DNA of 64,000 nt. Origin: VBAS01 sp964581455. Its GTDB lineage: Bacteria > Bacteroidota > Bacteroidia > Chitinophagales > Chitinophagaceae. The notes under the pieces were generated by a model. That model was given only the letters and a program-made list of their open reading frames with translations. It was not told the origin of the DNA and made no database searches. Location of the stretch: NCBI GenBank assembly GCA_964581455.1, contig CAZOOT010000003.1, positions 1 through 64,000 of the forward strand, written 5' to 3'. Of the stretch, positions 34,419 to 42,761 are shown in pieces. Numbering within the stretch: position 1 is the stretch's first letter; each line of letters starts with the position of its first letter. Both the position numbers and the translations under genes were made by a program.

Positions 34419-34709
34419 TTAACTTCCGGCAAACCGTGTTCCGAAAATACCTACCGCCAGTTCAGCCCATGTGAGCAAAAAAAGTATTAACAAAATGGCA
34501 ACCACAACGATCCGGTATCTGACTTCTTTAATCCTTCTCAAAACAAATTCAATCATCAGACCCGTACCAAGAAGCAGGACACCCATGATTACAAAATCGA
34601 AAAGCCCCCATTTTACCTGATCCGTAAATTGCATTGCGATAAATGGTATAAGCAATAGTACTGCTACAGTGAATAGAATACCCTTAAGTCTTTTGTTTTG
34701 TATTGTCAT
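34419..34709 (-). CDS. Small three-helix membrane protein
   Basis: 96 residues from the ATG at 34709 (MTIQNKRLKG); an in-frame extension to 34778 would run through the promoter and is rejected. Three hydrophobic helices: GILFTVAVLLLIPFIAMQF, WGLFDFVIMGVLLLGTGLMI and YRIVVVAILLILFLLTWAEL. Acidic, conserved-looking ending AVGIFGTRFAGS. I recall similar small proteins in many Bacteroidota but no function. Its promoter carries a 19-bp palindrome, so it is probably tightly regulated. Confidence 0.8.
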   Translation of the reverse strand: MTIQNKRLKGILFTVAVLLLIPFIAMQFTDQVKWGLFDFVIMGVLLLGTGLMIEFVLRRIKEVRYRIVVVAILLILFLLTWAELAVGIFGTRFAGS

Positions 34710-34735
34710 AACCAGTTGTTTATAAAATTGAATGG

Positions 34736-34769
34736 CAAATGTATGAAAAGTACTTTGTAGTACAAAGTA
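34736..34769 (-). promoter_or_regulatory. Promoter with operator palindrome for the small membrane protein
   Basis: Minus strand: TTTG (34763-34766), 19-base spacer, TACATTTG (34736-34743), a perfect pair. TACTTTGTAGTACAAAGTA (34751-34769) is an inverted repeat with 9-bp arms and a 1-base centre covering the -33 box. The site resembles operators of PadR- or GntR-type repressors; no such gene is in the window. Confidence 0.7.
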
Positions 34770-34918
34770 AATTATCAAAATTCTTAAAATAAATTATTCC
34801 GCTTCTGTCGGGCCCGGAATTGTGTCCGGCTAAGGCAACTAATGCTTTACTATTTTTAATACGTCAATTGTTAATGCGAAGATTGTATTTTAGTATGTAA
34901 AATAATCTCATTAGTAAA

Positions 34919-35289
34919 ATGGATTTAAAAAAAATAGTAAACCAGTGGTTTGATAAGTGGAAAGAAGGAGATTTTCTTCATTTACGTGTTTCTGAGAATT
35001 TCAAACATACCATCCCTTACGGAACCATCAAAGGGAAAAAAAATACATCAATCTTGTTGAAGCAAACAAAGAGAAGTTTTTAGGCCACCGATTTGAAATT
35101 CATGATGAATTATATGGAAAGGACAGGGCCTGTGTCCGCTACACTGCAATCCAGGGAGATTTTAAATTAGATGTCAGAGAATGGTATTTTATCAGTAATG
35201 ACTTAATTGATGAAATTGCTGCCTACTATAATATAGAAGGTGAAATAAGTGATGAAAGAAAACTTAAAAAACCCCGGCATCATGAGTAA
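34919..35289 (+). pseudogene. Frameshifted NTF2/SnoaL-like gene
   Basis: From the ATG at 34919 the frame reads MDLKKIVNQWFDKWKEGDF, HLRVSENFKHTIPYGTIKGK and then goes out of frame at the A8 run 35036-35043. One extra A would continue it smoothly as YINLVEANKEKFLGHRFEIH, DELYGKDRACVRYTAIQGDF, DVREWYFISNDLIDEIAAYY and so on to the TAA at 35287. The joined product would be about 124 residues, of NTF2/SnoaL type. Either a recent homopolymer frameshift, a sequencing or assembly error, or programmed slippage. The protein-level conservation on both sides suggests that the break is recent or artificial. Confidence 0.8.
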
Positions 35290-35331
35290 TCCCCTTCATT
35301 TAAAACTCCTGTTTGAAATTATCTTTTAAAA

Positions 35332-36504
35332 ATGAATATTCAGCAAATCAGAAATAACACACCCAGTTGTCTTGATAAAATTTTTCTGAATAGTGCCGGC
35401 TCTTCACTCCCACCTCAGATCATTACTCAAAAAATTATCGAATATTTAAATGAAGAGGAAAAGACCGGAGGTTATAAATTAGCTGAAATGAGATCTGAGG
35501 AAATTAATGATTTCTATCTATATGCTGCTCAGCTGCTAAATACAAATCCCACCAATATTGCTTTTGCCAACAATGCCACTGATGCATACAGCCAGGCACT
35601 TTCCTCTATTGACTTTAACGATGGCGATTTGCTGATCACCAGTAATGATGATTATGTATCGAACTATATGCATTTTTTTTCTTTACAAAAAAGAACGGGG
35701 ATAATAATTGAGCAGATCAGGAATACCGATACCGGTGATCTTGATCTTGAACATTTCATTAAGCTGATCAGCAAAAAAAAACCAAAACTGGTTGCTATTA
35801 CCCATATTCCTACCAACTCAGGGCTTATACAGGATGTAGAAGCAGTAGGAGAAATTTGTGCGGCGAAGGATATACTTTACCTGGTTGATGCCTGTCAATC
35901 CGTAGGTCAAATGCCGGTAGATATACAAGAAATAAAATGTGATTTTCTGAGTGGAACAGGAAGAAAATTTTTAAGGGGCCCAAGGGGTACAGGCTTTTTA
36001 TACGTTTCTGACAAAGCTTTAAATAAGGAACTTGCTCCCCTCTATGTAGATCTGCGTGGCGCTACGTGGTCTGCTAAAGAAAATTATTACCTGGAAAAAA
36101 CTGCCCGCCGGTTTGAACGCTGGGAAATACCATATGCACTATTGATCGGCCTGAAAGAAGCAATAAAATATGCTTTGCAAACCGGGCTGGAAAATATCCG
36201 CGATTACAATAAAGAACTTTGTTCCTCTTTCAGAGCTAAACTGTTGAACATTGATGGTGTAACCCTTTATGATAAGGGTACTAAGAAAAGTAGCATAATC
36301 ACTTTCAGAAAAAATAACAAAGAGTTAAAAAAAATTATTGACGACTTAAGCAGAAACAATATTTATTTCTCTATAGTAAATAAAGATTCGGCATTTATTG
36401 ACTTTGAGAAAAAGGGAATTGATTGGGCTATTCGTTTTTCTCCTCATTATTTCAATACAAATGAGGAAACAGAAAGGGCTTGCAATATTGTCAGGTCATT
36501 ATAA
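35332..36504 (+). CDS. Class V aminotransferase-fold PLP enzyme (cysteine desulfurase-like)
   Basis: 390 residues, cytoplasmic. Class V pattern: IFLNSAGSSLPPQIITQKI at the start, FANNATDAYSQALSSI, the PLP-ring Asp/Gln in YLVDACQSVGQMPVDIQ, and the Schiff-base Lys in DFLSGTGRKFLRGPRGTGFL. It closely follows the isopenicillin-N-epimerase/cysteine-desulfurase-like branch but lacks an obvious SufS/IscS catalytic-Cys loop, so the substrate is open. The acetyltransferase gene follows by 28 bp. Confidence 0.88.
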   Translation: MNIQQIRNNTPSCLDKIFLNSAGSSLPPQIITQKIIEYLNEEEKTGGYKLAEMRSEEINDFYLYAAQLLNTNPTNIAFANNATDAYSQALSSIDFNDGDLLITSNDDYVSNYMHFFSLQKRTGIIIEQIRNTDTGDLDLEHFIKLISKKKPKLVAITHIPTNSGLIQDVEAVGEICAAKDILYLVDACQSVGQMPVDIQEIKCDFLSGTGRKFLRGPRGTGFLYVSDKALNKELAPLYVDLRGATWSAKENYYLEKTARRFERWEIPYALLIGLKEAIKYALQTGLENIRDYNKELCSSFRAKLLNIDGVTLYDKGTKKSSIITFRKNNKELKKIIDDLSRNNIYFSIVNKDSAFIDFEKKGIDWAIRFSPHYFNTNEETERACNIVRSL

Positions 36505-36532
36505 CAAAATAAGCTTAACAAGGTAATAGTAC

Positions 36533-37084
36533 ATGAAATCAGATGCATTATCAGTAAGAGAAATACAAGAAACGGATATTGATTTGATTACAGATTACTG
36601 GTTAAATGCAGATCCGGCATTCCTGATTTCAATGGGTGCTGATAAAACGAAAATTCCTTCCCGTATTCAATGGAAAGAATTGCTTAAAGAACAAATTGAT
36701 CAGTCCTATCACCTAAAGAAATCCTATTGTATTACCTGGCTTTTAAATGAAAAACCAATTGGCCACTGTAATGTCAACAAAATAATTTTTGGAGAGGAGG
36801 CTTATATGCATCTTCATATTTGGAAAGCTGAAAACAGGAAATCAGGAATAGGAACAGAATTGGTCAGAAAATCACTTCCGTTTTTTTTCAATAACCTGGA
36901 ATTAAAAAAAATCCTTTGTGAACCTTATGCACTTAATCCTGCTCCGAATAAATCTTTAGAGAAAATTGGATTTGAATTTGTCAAAACCTATTTAACCATA
37001 CCCGGCTGGATTAATTTTGAACAATCTGTCAATCTTTGGCAACTGACTTTCGAGAAATTTAAATTAACTAACTTCCCTTCATAA
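36533..37084 (+). CDS. GNAT-family N-acetyltransferase
   Basis: 183 residues. GNAT fold elements: LSVREIQETDIDLITDYWLN, GHCNVNKIIFGEEAYMHLHI, then the acetyl-CoA loop region ENRKSGIGTELVRKSLPFFF (RxxGxG/A pattern) and CEPYALNPAPNKSLEKIGFE. The arrangement matches RimJ/RimL-type acetyltransferases, but the acceptor is unknown. Lies 28 bp after the class V enzyme and 11 bp before the DUF1080 gene. Confidence 0.87.
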   Translation: MKSDALSVREIQETDIDLITDYWLNADPAFLISMGADKTKIPSRIQWKELLKEQIDQSYHLKKSYCITWLLNEKPIGHCNVNKIIFGEEAYMHLHIWKAENRKSGIGTELVRKSLPFFFNNLELKKILCEPYALNPAPNKSLEKIGFEFVKTYLTIPGWINFEQSVNLWQLTFEKFKLTNFPS

Positions 37085-37095
37085 AAAATTTTACC

Positions 37096-37833
37096 ATGAA
37101 CAACTATAGGATTTCTGTTTTATTGATCACCAGTATAATTGCAACAACCACTTTTGCACAAAAGGATCCGAAGACTACTGAAGTTTGGGCGCCTGAACCT
37201 AAAGTGATCAGCCCAGGAAAATCAACAGCAGGAGCACCGTCGGATGCCATTATTCTGTTTAACGGCACATCCGCATCAGCCTGGCAGCATAAAAATGGCA
37301 GCGAAGCTAAATGGACTGTTGCGGATAATAACATGACAGTAAAAGCCGGCAGCGGAGATATTCAAACCAAACAAAAATTCGGCGATTGCCAATTACATAT
37401 AGAATGGAGAACACCGGCAGAAGTTAAGGGAGAAGGACAGGGTCGGGGAAATAGTGGCATCTTTTTCATGGGGCTTTATGAATTACAGGTTCTTGATAGT
37501 TATGATAATAAAACTTATCCAAATGGGCAGGCGGGTAGTATTTATAAGCAACATATTCCATTGGTGAATGCCTGCAAGCCTCCCGGTGAATGGCAGAGCT
37601 ATGATGTAGTGTTTACTGCTCCGCGATTCAGTGATAATGGTTCTGTATTGGAACCTGCAAGAATAACAGTTTTTCAAAATGGCGTATTGGTTCAAAACAA
37701 TGTGACCATCTGGGGAAGTACACAATACATTGGCTTACCAACCTATGAGAAACATGGAGCAAAAGAATCCATCGCCTTGCAGGATCACGGTAACCCCACC
37801 AGCTTCAGAAATATCTGGATTAGGGAATTGTAA
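37096..37833 (+). CDS. Secreted DUF1080 (3-keto-disaccharide hydrolase) domain protein
   Basis: 245 residues, signal peptide ending near ATTTFAQ. A single DUF1080 domain, a concanavalin-like beta sandwich: IILFNGTSASAWQHKNGS, NNMTVKAGSGDIQTKQKFGD, LHIEWRTPAEVKGEGQGRGN, IFFMGLYELQVLDSYDNKTY, and the closing LQDHGNPTSFRNIWIREL. Members of this family are reported to hydrolyse 3-keto-glucosides, but no matching 3-dehydrogenase is nearby. The gap to the next amidohydrolase is 18 bp. Confidence 0.92.
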   Translation: MNNYRISVLLITSIIATTTFAQKDPKTTEVWAPEPKVISPGKSTAGAPSDAIILFNGTSASAWQHKNGSEAKWTVADNNMTVKAGSGDIQTKQKFGDCQLHIEWRTPAEVKGEGQGRGNSGIFFMGLYELQVLDSYDNKTYPNGQAGSIYKQHIPLVNACKPPGEWQSYDVVFTAPRFSDNGSVLEPARITVFQNGVLVQNNVTIWGSTQYIGLPTYEKHGAKESIALQDHGNPTSFRNIWIREL

Positions 37834-37851
37834 ATCCTTAAATTAATTTTT

Positions 37852-39225
37852 ATGAGGATTATTTTAATCATGCTCATTTCTGTTTTCGCATTTGCCTGCA
37901 CTGCTCAGCAAACCTGGGATTCCCGGCAAACAACAATTGTATTTCAATCGGTGAATGTCATTCCCATGGATAGTGAACGGGTGATCAATAAACAAGATGT
38001 TGTGGTTAAAAACGGAGTCATTGTTTCCATCGGAGAAACTGGTAAAGTGAAATTTGATAAAAATGCTTTGTTGATTCATGCCAATGGAAAATTCCTGATA
38101 CCCGGCCTGGCAGAAATGCATGCACATGTTCCGCCGGTCAACGATATGGAACCACTGAAAGAAGTGCTTCAGCTTTTTGCCTATAATGGCATCACTACAA
38201 TCCGGGGTATGCTGGGTCATCCCCTTCATCTTGAATTAAGAGATAAAATTAATAGCGGAGAAATTCTGGGTCCCCGTTTTTATACATCAGGGCCATCCCT
38301 GAATGGTAATAGCGTAAAAACTACAGAAACCGCTGATGAAATGGTGAGGGCACAAAAAAAAGCCGGATATGATTTTATGAAACTTCATCCCGGACTTACA
38401 AAGGAAAACTTTGCATCCATTGTAAAAACCGCAAAAGAAGTGAACATGCCTTTTGCCGGTCATGTTTCTTTTGATGTAGGGGTTTGGAAAGCTATAGACG
38501 CTGGCTATGCGACTATTGAACACCTGGATGGTTTTGTTGAAAGCCTGGTACCCGGCATGGATACAATTAAAGAGAATCAGACAGGCCTCTTTGGAATGTT
38601 TATCGCAGATGCTGCAGATGAAAAAAGAATACCATCTCTGATGAAAGCATTGCGGGATAAAAATATTTGGGTTGTGCCAACACAAGCATTAGCAGAAAGA
38701 TGGTTTAGCCCTGATAAAGATGCAGAAGCTTTCAGCAAAGACCCGGAAATGATCTACATGAACGAGTCTACTATGAAAAGCTGGATCAATAATAAGAATA
38801 ACCTAAAGAATAATCCACAAAACAAACCGGAATCAATGCGGAAATTTATTCAATTACGCAGAAGATTGATCCTGGAATGTCAGCGCAACGCTGTGGGATT
38901 GCTATTGGGATCGGATGGGCCACAGGTTTTTAATGTGCCTGGTTTTTCTGTTCATCATGAATTGAAATATTTGGTAGATGCAGGCCTCAGTCCTTTTGAA
39001 GCATTGCAAACCGGGACAGTGAATGTGGCAAAGTTTTATGGCAAGAAAGATATGGGGATGATCAAAATCGGATTCGTTTCAGATCTGATACTACTTGACG
39101 CTAATCCTTTACAGAATATTGAAAACTCTAAAAAAATAGACGGTGTTATGTTGGGAAATCTCTGGTTGCCGAAAGAATATATCAGTACTGAATTAAAAAA
39201 ACTGGAAAAACCAAAACCGTTTTAA
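37852..39225 (+). CDS. Secreted amidohydrolase family protein
   Basis: 457 residues, signal peptide MRIILIMLISVFAFACTAQ (a Cys near residue 16 could make it a lipoprotein). Amidohydrolase core: IPGLAEMHAHVPP (HxH metal ligands), FMKLHPGLTK (bridging Lys), FAGHVSFDVGVWKAID, TIEHLDG and LLLGSDGPQVFN (last metal Asp). Imidazolonepropionase/prolidase-like branch; substrate unknown. Its stop overlaps by four bases the stop of the convergent TlpA-like gene. Confidence 0.9.
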   Translation: MRIILIMLISVFAFACTAQQTWDSRQTTIVFQSVNVIPMDSERVINKQDVVVKNGVIVSIGETGKVKFDKNALLIHANGKFLIPGLAEMHAHVPPVNDMEPLKEVLQLFAYNGITTIRGMLGHPLHLELRDKINSGEILGPRFYTSGPSLNGNSVKTTETADEMVRAQKKAGYDFMKLHPGLTKENFASIVKTAKEVNMPFAGHVSFDVGVWKAIDAGYATIEHLDGFVESLVPGMDTIKENQTGLFGMFIADAADEKRIPSLMKALRDKNIWVVPTQALAERWFSPDKDAEAFSKDPEMIYMNESTMKSWINNKNNLKNNPQNKPESMRKFIQLRRRLILECQRNAVGLLLGSDGPQVFNVPGFSVHHELKYLVDAGLSPFEALQTGTVNVAKFYGKKDMGMIKIGFVSDLILLDANPLQNIENSKKIDGVMLGNLWLPKEYISTELKKLEKPKPF

Positions 39226-40469
39226 TTTTCTGCTAAAAGTTTATCCACTGTTCCATAAAAATCCTTTTTGAATGCTTCATAATATTCACCTGTACCCGGA
39301 CCGTAGAATACTCCTTTAATTTTTCTCACTTCACCTTTTTTGTCTATAAAAATTGTAGTGGGGAAAGAACGGATGGGTGTTAGCTGAGGCAAGGTTTTTT
39401 CTGTTTTTTCATCATCAGACGATGTGCCTCCGGTAATAAGGATCGGGTATTGAACATTAAATAATTTTTCAAATTTCTTCAGGCTTTTAATTGATCTTTC
39501 TATATTGGTATCATACTCATATGCCAGGCCAATCACTTCTACGCCCCTGCTTTTATTTTCATTATAAAAATCGCTTAAAAATTTTGTTTCATCCATACAG
39601 TTCGGACACCAGCTTCCTAAAATCTGCACGATCACCACTTTGTTTTTAAAGCGATCATCATTAATTGATACTGGTTTCCCGTTAAGGTCATTAAAAGTGA
39701 AATTCAAACGCGACTCTCCGTCCTTCAACATCGTAGGCCTTTCCTGGTCCGGAGTGCCGATCATTTCATTTTTTTCTGCCACCCATGTTTCCACTCCGGC
39801 AAATCCCGAATAAAAAACTCCTCCTGAAATTTTATTCTCGTTATCAATCTTCGCATAATATAGATAGGCGTGGGCGCCGTCAAATGTCGAAAGTTTTAAG
39901 GAATCACCAGTTACAACTCCCTCAAGAAATCGGGAATCGCCTGTTGGTGTTAGAAAAGTGCCGGTCAGTTTTTCACCTTGTTGTTGAAATTCAGCTACAG
40001 CTTTTCTTATTGTCCCGTTACTCCTTGTAATATCCACATCCCATCGGCCGGAAATGTTTTGTTTAGCCTTCCCAAGATTCGTTTCGAAACGGAAAGTCTG
40101 ATTGGGAACTGCATAAAAATTCCAGTATTGTGTTTCACCCGCTGTTCCTTTAATCCAGGTACCGGTCAAACTGCCATCCTTGTTTTTTTTTGTTCTGAAA
40201 AAAGATTCAAAAGTTGGCATATCAAAATGAATAGAATCTCCAATAAAATGTACCGGGCTTATTCTGAGTTTCTCTTTATCATTTTTAACATAAAAAACAA
40301 CCTGGCCGTTTTCCTTTTTCGACTCAATATTAAAGATCACTTCGTTACTGTCTTTTCTTACAAGATGTGCTCTCCAGTTTGCAGGCAGATCTTTTTGTGC
40401 AAAAACCGGGCTGGCTAATCCAAATAAAAAAGTCCCTAACTGAAACATTGAAAATAGTCTTGAAATCAT
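39222..40469 (-). CDS. TlpA-like thiol-disulfide oxidoreductase with N-terminal extension
   Basis: 415 residues from the ATG at 40469 (signal peptide MISRLFSMFQLGTFLF..VFAQ). A start at 40508 is rejected because it overlaps the strong hairpin at 40497-40524. The N-terminal ~240 residues are a beta-rich domain (FESFFRTKKNKDGSLTGTWI, ISGRWDVDITRSNGTIRK). The C-terminal thioredoxin fold has VQILGSWCPNCMDETKFLSD (CPNC active site) and FPTTIFIDKKGEVRKI with the cis-Pro. Periplasmic redox protein of the AhpC/TSA-TlpA group. Confidence 0.9.
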   Translation of the reverse strand: MISRLFSMFQLGTFLFGLASPVFAQKDLPANWRAHLVRKDSNEVIFNIESKKENGQVVFYVKNDKEKLRISPVHFIGDSIHFDMPTFESFFRTKKNKDGSLTGTWIKGTAGETQYWNFYAVPNQTFRFETNLGKAKQNISGRWDVDITRSNGTIRKAVAEFQQQGEKLTGTFLTPTGDSRFLEGVVTGDSLKLSTFDGAHAYLYYAKIDNENKISGGVFYSGFAGVETWVAEKNEMIGTPDQERPTMLKDGESRLNFTFNDLNGKPVSINDDRFKNKVVIVQILGSWCPNCMDETKFLSDFYNENKSRGVEVIGLAYEYDTNIERSIKSLKKFEKLFNVQYPILITGGTSSDDEKTEKTLPQLTPIRSFPTTIFIDKKGEVRKIKGVFYGPGTGEYYEAFKKDFYGTVDKLLAEN

Positions 40470-40496
40470 GAACGCAATATCGGTAAAAAAAGCAGT

Positions 40497-40529
40497 AAAG
40501 GCTGTCATGTCTGTGACAGCCTTTTTTTT
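40497..40529. terminator. Intrinsic terminator-like hairpin upstream of the TlpA-like gene
   Basis: AAAGGCTGTCA (40497-40507) and TGACAGCCTTT (40514-40524) form a perfect 11-bp stem with a 6-base loop. On the plus strand T8 follows directly. On the minus strand five other bases come before T7. It most simply ends the thioredoxin gene (stop at 40579) before the TlpA-like gene, although the stronger orientation is the opposite strand. Confidence 0.75.
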
Positions 40530-40578
40530 ATTCTGTTAATAAAACGAAAAAGATATTCTATTGAATATGTTTCTGTAA

Positions 40579-41166
40579 TTATTTCGCAATTATCCGGGCA
40601 TCATTGTAATTCGGTTTATAATTTTCTTTTTTCAAAATTGCGAGCAAATCTTTTTCCATACTTATTATTGGAAACTCAATTATTCTGCCAATCTCTGATC
40701 CATTTTCTTCTATGATAATTGTCGGCACCCGAACAATGTTTCTGCCTGCCTCTTCATGTGTAGGGCTTTTTTTATATTCAGCCCCTACATTACTGACCAT
40801 TACCAACGAAAGCATGTTTTGAGGAAAATCACAGCATTCCAGAATTTTTATTATCCTGGGAACTTCTCTGCGGCTATCACCACACCATGTACCCAGAAAG
40901 ATTGTTATTGACTTACCTGATAATAATGGCCTGATAAAATTACAGGTGAAAGAATCAATTTGATAAGCAGAATAGTTTGCATCAAACCACATGTTAAAAG
41001 GGGCTTTTTCCAAACCGGCTTTAGTGCATTTTCCAACTAACATGCTATTCCCCTGTGCATCTGTAGACACCTGGTTCAGGGACTCATTAATCTGGCCTTT
41101 TAGTAAAATTGTTGAATTTGCTGTTAATATAAATAACAGAAATATTCGGATGAAAATATTTTTCAT
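40579..41166 (-). CDS. Secreted thioredoxin-family protein with a WCGDS motif
   Basis: 195 residues, signal peptide MKNIFIRIFLLFILTANSTI. A thioredoxin-like fold is indicated by ITIFLGTWCGDSRREVPRII and VRVPTIIIEENGSEIGR (cis-Pro region). The usual second active-site Cys is Ser (CGDS), so it cannot act as a simple CxxC dithiol; a monothiol or glutathione-type mechanism, or a partner Cys, is possible. A small known group of Bacteroidota proteins has this motif. Same strand and direction as the TlpA-like gene downstream. Confidence 0.82.
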   Translation of the reverse strand: MKNIFIRIFLLFILTANSTILLKGQINESLNQVSTDAQGNSMLVGKCTKAGLEKAPFNMWFDANYSAYQIDSFTCNFIRPLLSGKSITIFLGTWCGDSRREVPRIIKILECCDFPQNMLSLVMVSNVGAEYKKSPTHEEAGRNIVRVPTIIIEENGSEIGRIIEFPIISMEKDLLAILKKENYKPNYNDARIIAK

Positions 41167-41202
41167 GTTGTAAAATTTTAAAATAAAGTAAATAGATACG
41201 CA

Positions 41203-41222
41203 GCAGCTATATATTAAGCTGC
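41203..41222 (-). terminator. Weak terminator of the 115-residue hypothetical gene
   Basis: GCAGCT (41203-41208) and AGCTGC (41217-41222) form a 6-bp stem with an 8-base loop, about 50 bases beyond the gene's stop. On the minus strand a T-rich but interrupted tail follows (TATCTATTTACTTTATTTT). Confidence 0.4.
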
Positions 41223-41273
41223 ATACATACAGATAACCACTGATTCAGGGTATTAAACAGAAGAATGAAAGAG

Positions 41274-41621
41274 TTAAACAGAAGGCGGATGAAAAGGAAC
41301 AGCAGTAAACCCTTGAGGAATACGGGAAACAAAATCTCTGTAATGAATTTTATTTGATTCAGCTATTGGTGATAAATCCATACTCTTAAATTGCTGAGAA
41401 AACTCTGTGATCTTTTCCTGCAAGGTATTCTTCAGCAGGTTATTTGAATCACCCGATGCAGAGTGGTCAAACAAAGCCACAAGATGATCATCGCAATCGC
41501 AATCTGGTTGGTTCAGTACTATCTCCATTTTCCATTTACAATAAAGAAAGTTGACAACTTTCCCGTATTGAAATGAGAGAAAAACAATTAGAAGCAATAT
41601 GGAAGATATTTTTATTCGCAT
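41274..41621 (-). CDS. Hypothetical secreted protein
   Basis: 115 residues. Hydrophobic N-terminus (RIKISSILLLIVFLSFQYGK) reads as a signal or anchor helix. The following stretch YCKWKMEIVLNQPDCDCDDH is rich in Cys and Asp, suggesting a metal site or disulfides. The rest is amphipathic (LQEKITEFSQQFKSMDLSPI) and ends in a Pro-rich tail (FTAVPFHPPSV). I do not recognise a domain. Short similar proteins are often seen beside TonB receptors or metal genes in Bacteroidota, but there are none next to it here. Confidence 0.65.
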   Translation of the reverse strand: MRIKISSILLLIVFLSFQYGKVVNFLYCKWKMEIVLNQPDCDCDDHLVALFDHSASGDSNNLLKNTLQEKITEFSQQFKSMDLSPIAESNKIHYRDFVSRIPQGFTAVPFHPPSV

Positions 41622-41719
41622 GAATGAATCCCAAATTAATAAAACTATTTCAGAATTCTTATAAGTTCCAATAAATTAGATTTATTACACTTAATATCTT
41701 GCTGCAGATTACTTTGGAT

Positions 41720-42676
41720 TTATTTAGAGACCTGTTTTGTAAGATTTGAAAACATATCGCTGGTCATGGCTGTAAGGCCATATTCCTCTTTCCATCCCCA
41801 GTCATTTCTTGCTACTGAATCGTCAATACTCTGGGGCCAGCTATCCGCAATAGGCTGTCGATAATCCGGTTTATAAGTAATATTGAACTCAGGAATATGT
41901 TTTTTTATTTCGGCAGCTATTTCCTTCGGAGAAAAACTCATGGCAGAAATATTATAAGAAGTGCGAACAGAAATTTTATCAGCAGGTGCTTCCATCAATT
42001 CCAAAGTTGATCGAATAGCATCTGGCATATACATCATAGGCAAGTAGGTGTTCTCTTTTAAAAAACATTCATATTTTTTTTCTTCTAAAGCTTCATGAAA
42101 AATTTCTATGGCATAATCAGTAGTACCACCGCCAGGGGCAGATTTATATGAAATCAACCCGGGATAGCGGAGGCTTCTGACATCTACCCCGTATTTCATG
42201 AAAAAATAATTACACCAGAATTCGCCGGCATATTTACTAATGCCATAAACTGTAGTTGGCTCAATGATGGTTTGCTGAGGGCAATTTTGTTTGGGGCTGG
42301 TAGGACCAAAAACTGCAATAGAGGAAGGCCAGTATACTTTGTGTAATTTTTCTTCCCTGGCGATGTTGAGCACATTCAGCAGGCTTTGCATATTCAGGTT
42401 CCAGGCCAGACCCGGATTTTTTTCACCTGTTGCAGACAGAATAGCTGCAAGCAAATAAATTTGAGTAATGCCCTGCCTGATCACTTGTACATGCAGCATC
42501 TCATTATTCATTACATCCAGGCTTACATAAGGACCGGTTCCGTGTAATAATTCATTTTCTTCCCGGAGATCAGAAGCAATGACATTGGCATTCCCATAAA
42601 TTTCCCGAAGAGCAAGTGTTAACTCAACCCCTATCTGCCCGGAAGCGCCGATTACAAGGATCTTCTCTTTTATCAT
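41720..42676 (-). CDS. L-threonine 3-dehydrogenase, short-chain (epimerase-like) type
   Basis: 318 residues from the ATG at 42676; a longer frame to 42763 would overlap the divergent kdsA start and is rejected. NAD-binding Rossmann motif ILVIGASGQIGVELTLAL; catalytic YGISKYAGE (YxxxK) with the Ser in WPSSIAVFGP. Family-specific blocks SLRYPGLISYKSAPGGGTTD, YLPMMYMPDAI, YNISAMSFSPKEIAAEI and IDDSVARNDWGWKEEYGL mark the SDR-type threonine dehydrogenase, which oxidises L-threonine to 2-amino-3-ketobutyrate. Divergent from kdsA with 85 bp between starts. Confidence 0.9.
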   Translation of the reverse strand: MIKEKILVIGASGQIGVELTLALREIYGNANVIASDLREENELLHGTGPYVSLDVMNNEMLHVQVIRQGITQIYLLAAILSATGEKNPGLAWNLNMQSLLNVLNIAREEKLHKVYWPSSIAVFGPTSPKQNCPQQTIIEPTTVYGISKYAGEFWCNYFFMKYGVDVRSLRYPGLISYKSAPGGGTTDYAIEIFHEALEEKKYECFLKENTYLPMMYMPDAIRSTLELMEAPADKISVRTSYNISAMSFSPKEIAAEIKKHIPEFNITYKPDYRQPIADSWPQSIDDSVARNDWGWKEEYGLTAMTSDMFSNLTKQVSK

Positions 42677-42748
42677 AGTCAATTTTGAAAAACAAATGTC
42701 AAATTCCAAATCCCAATTTCCAAATACAATCCGGTTTAAAAACAAGCT

Positions 42749-42756
42749 TACCTTTG
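42749..42756 (+). promoter_or_regulatory. -7 promoter element of kdsA
   Basis: TACCTTTG, a perfect TAnnTTTG, ends only five bases before the kdsA ATG (42762). No clear -33 TTTG is present at the right distance. A start site five to seven bases downstream would make the mRNA leaderless or nearly so. Confidence 0.55.
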
Positions 42757-42761
42757 CCGTC

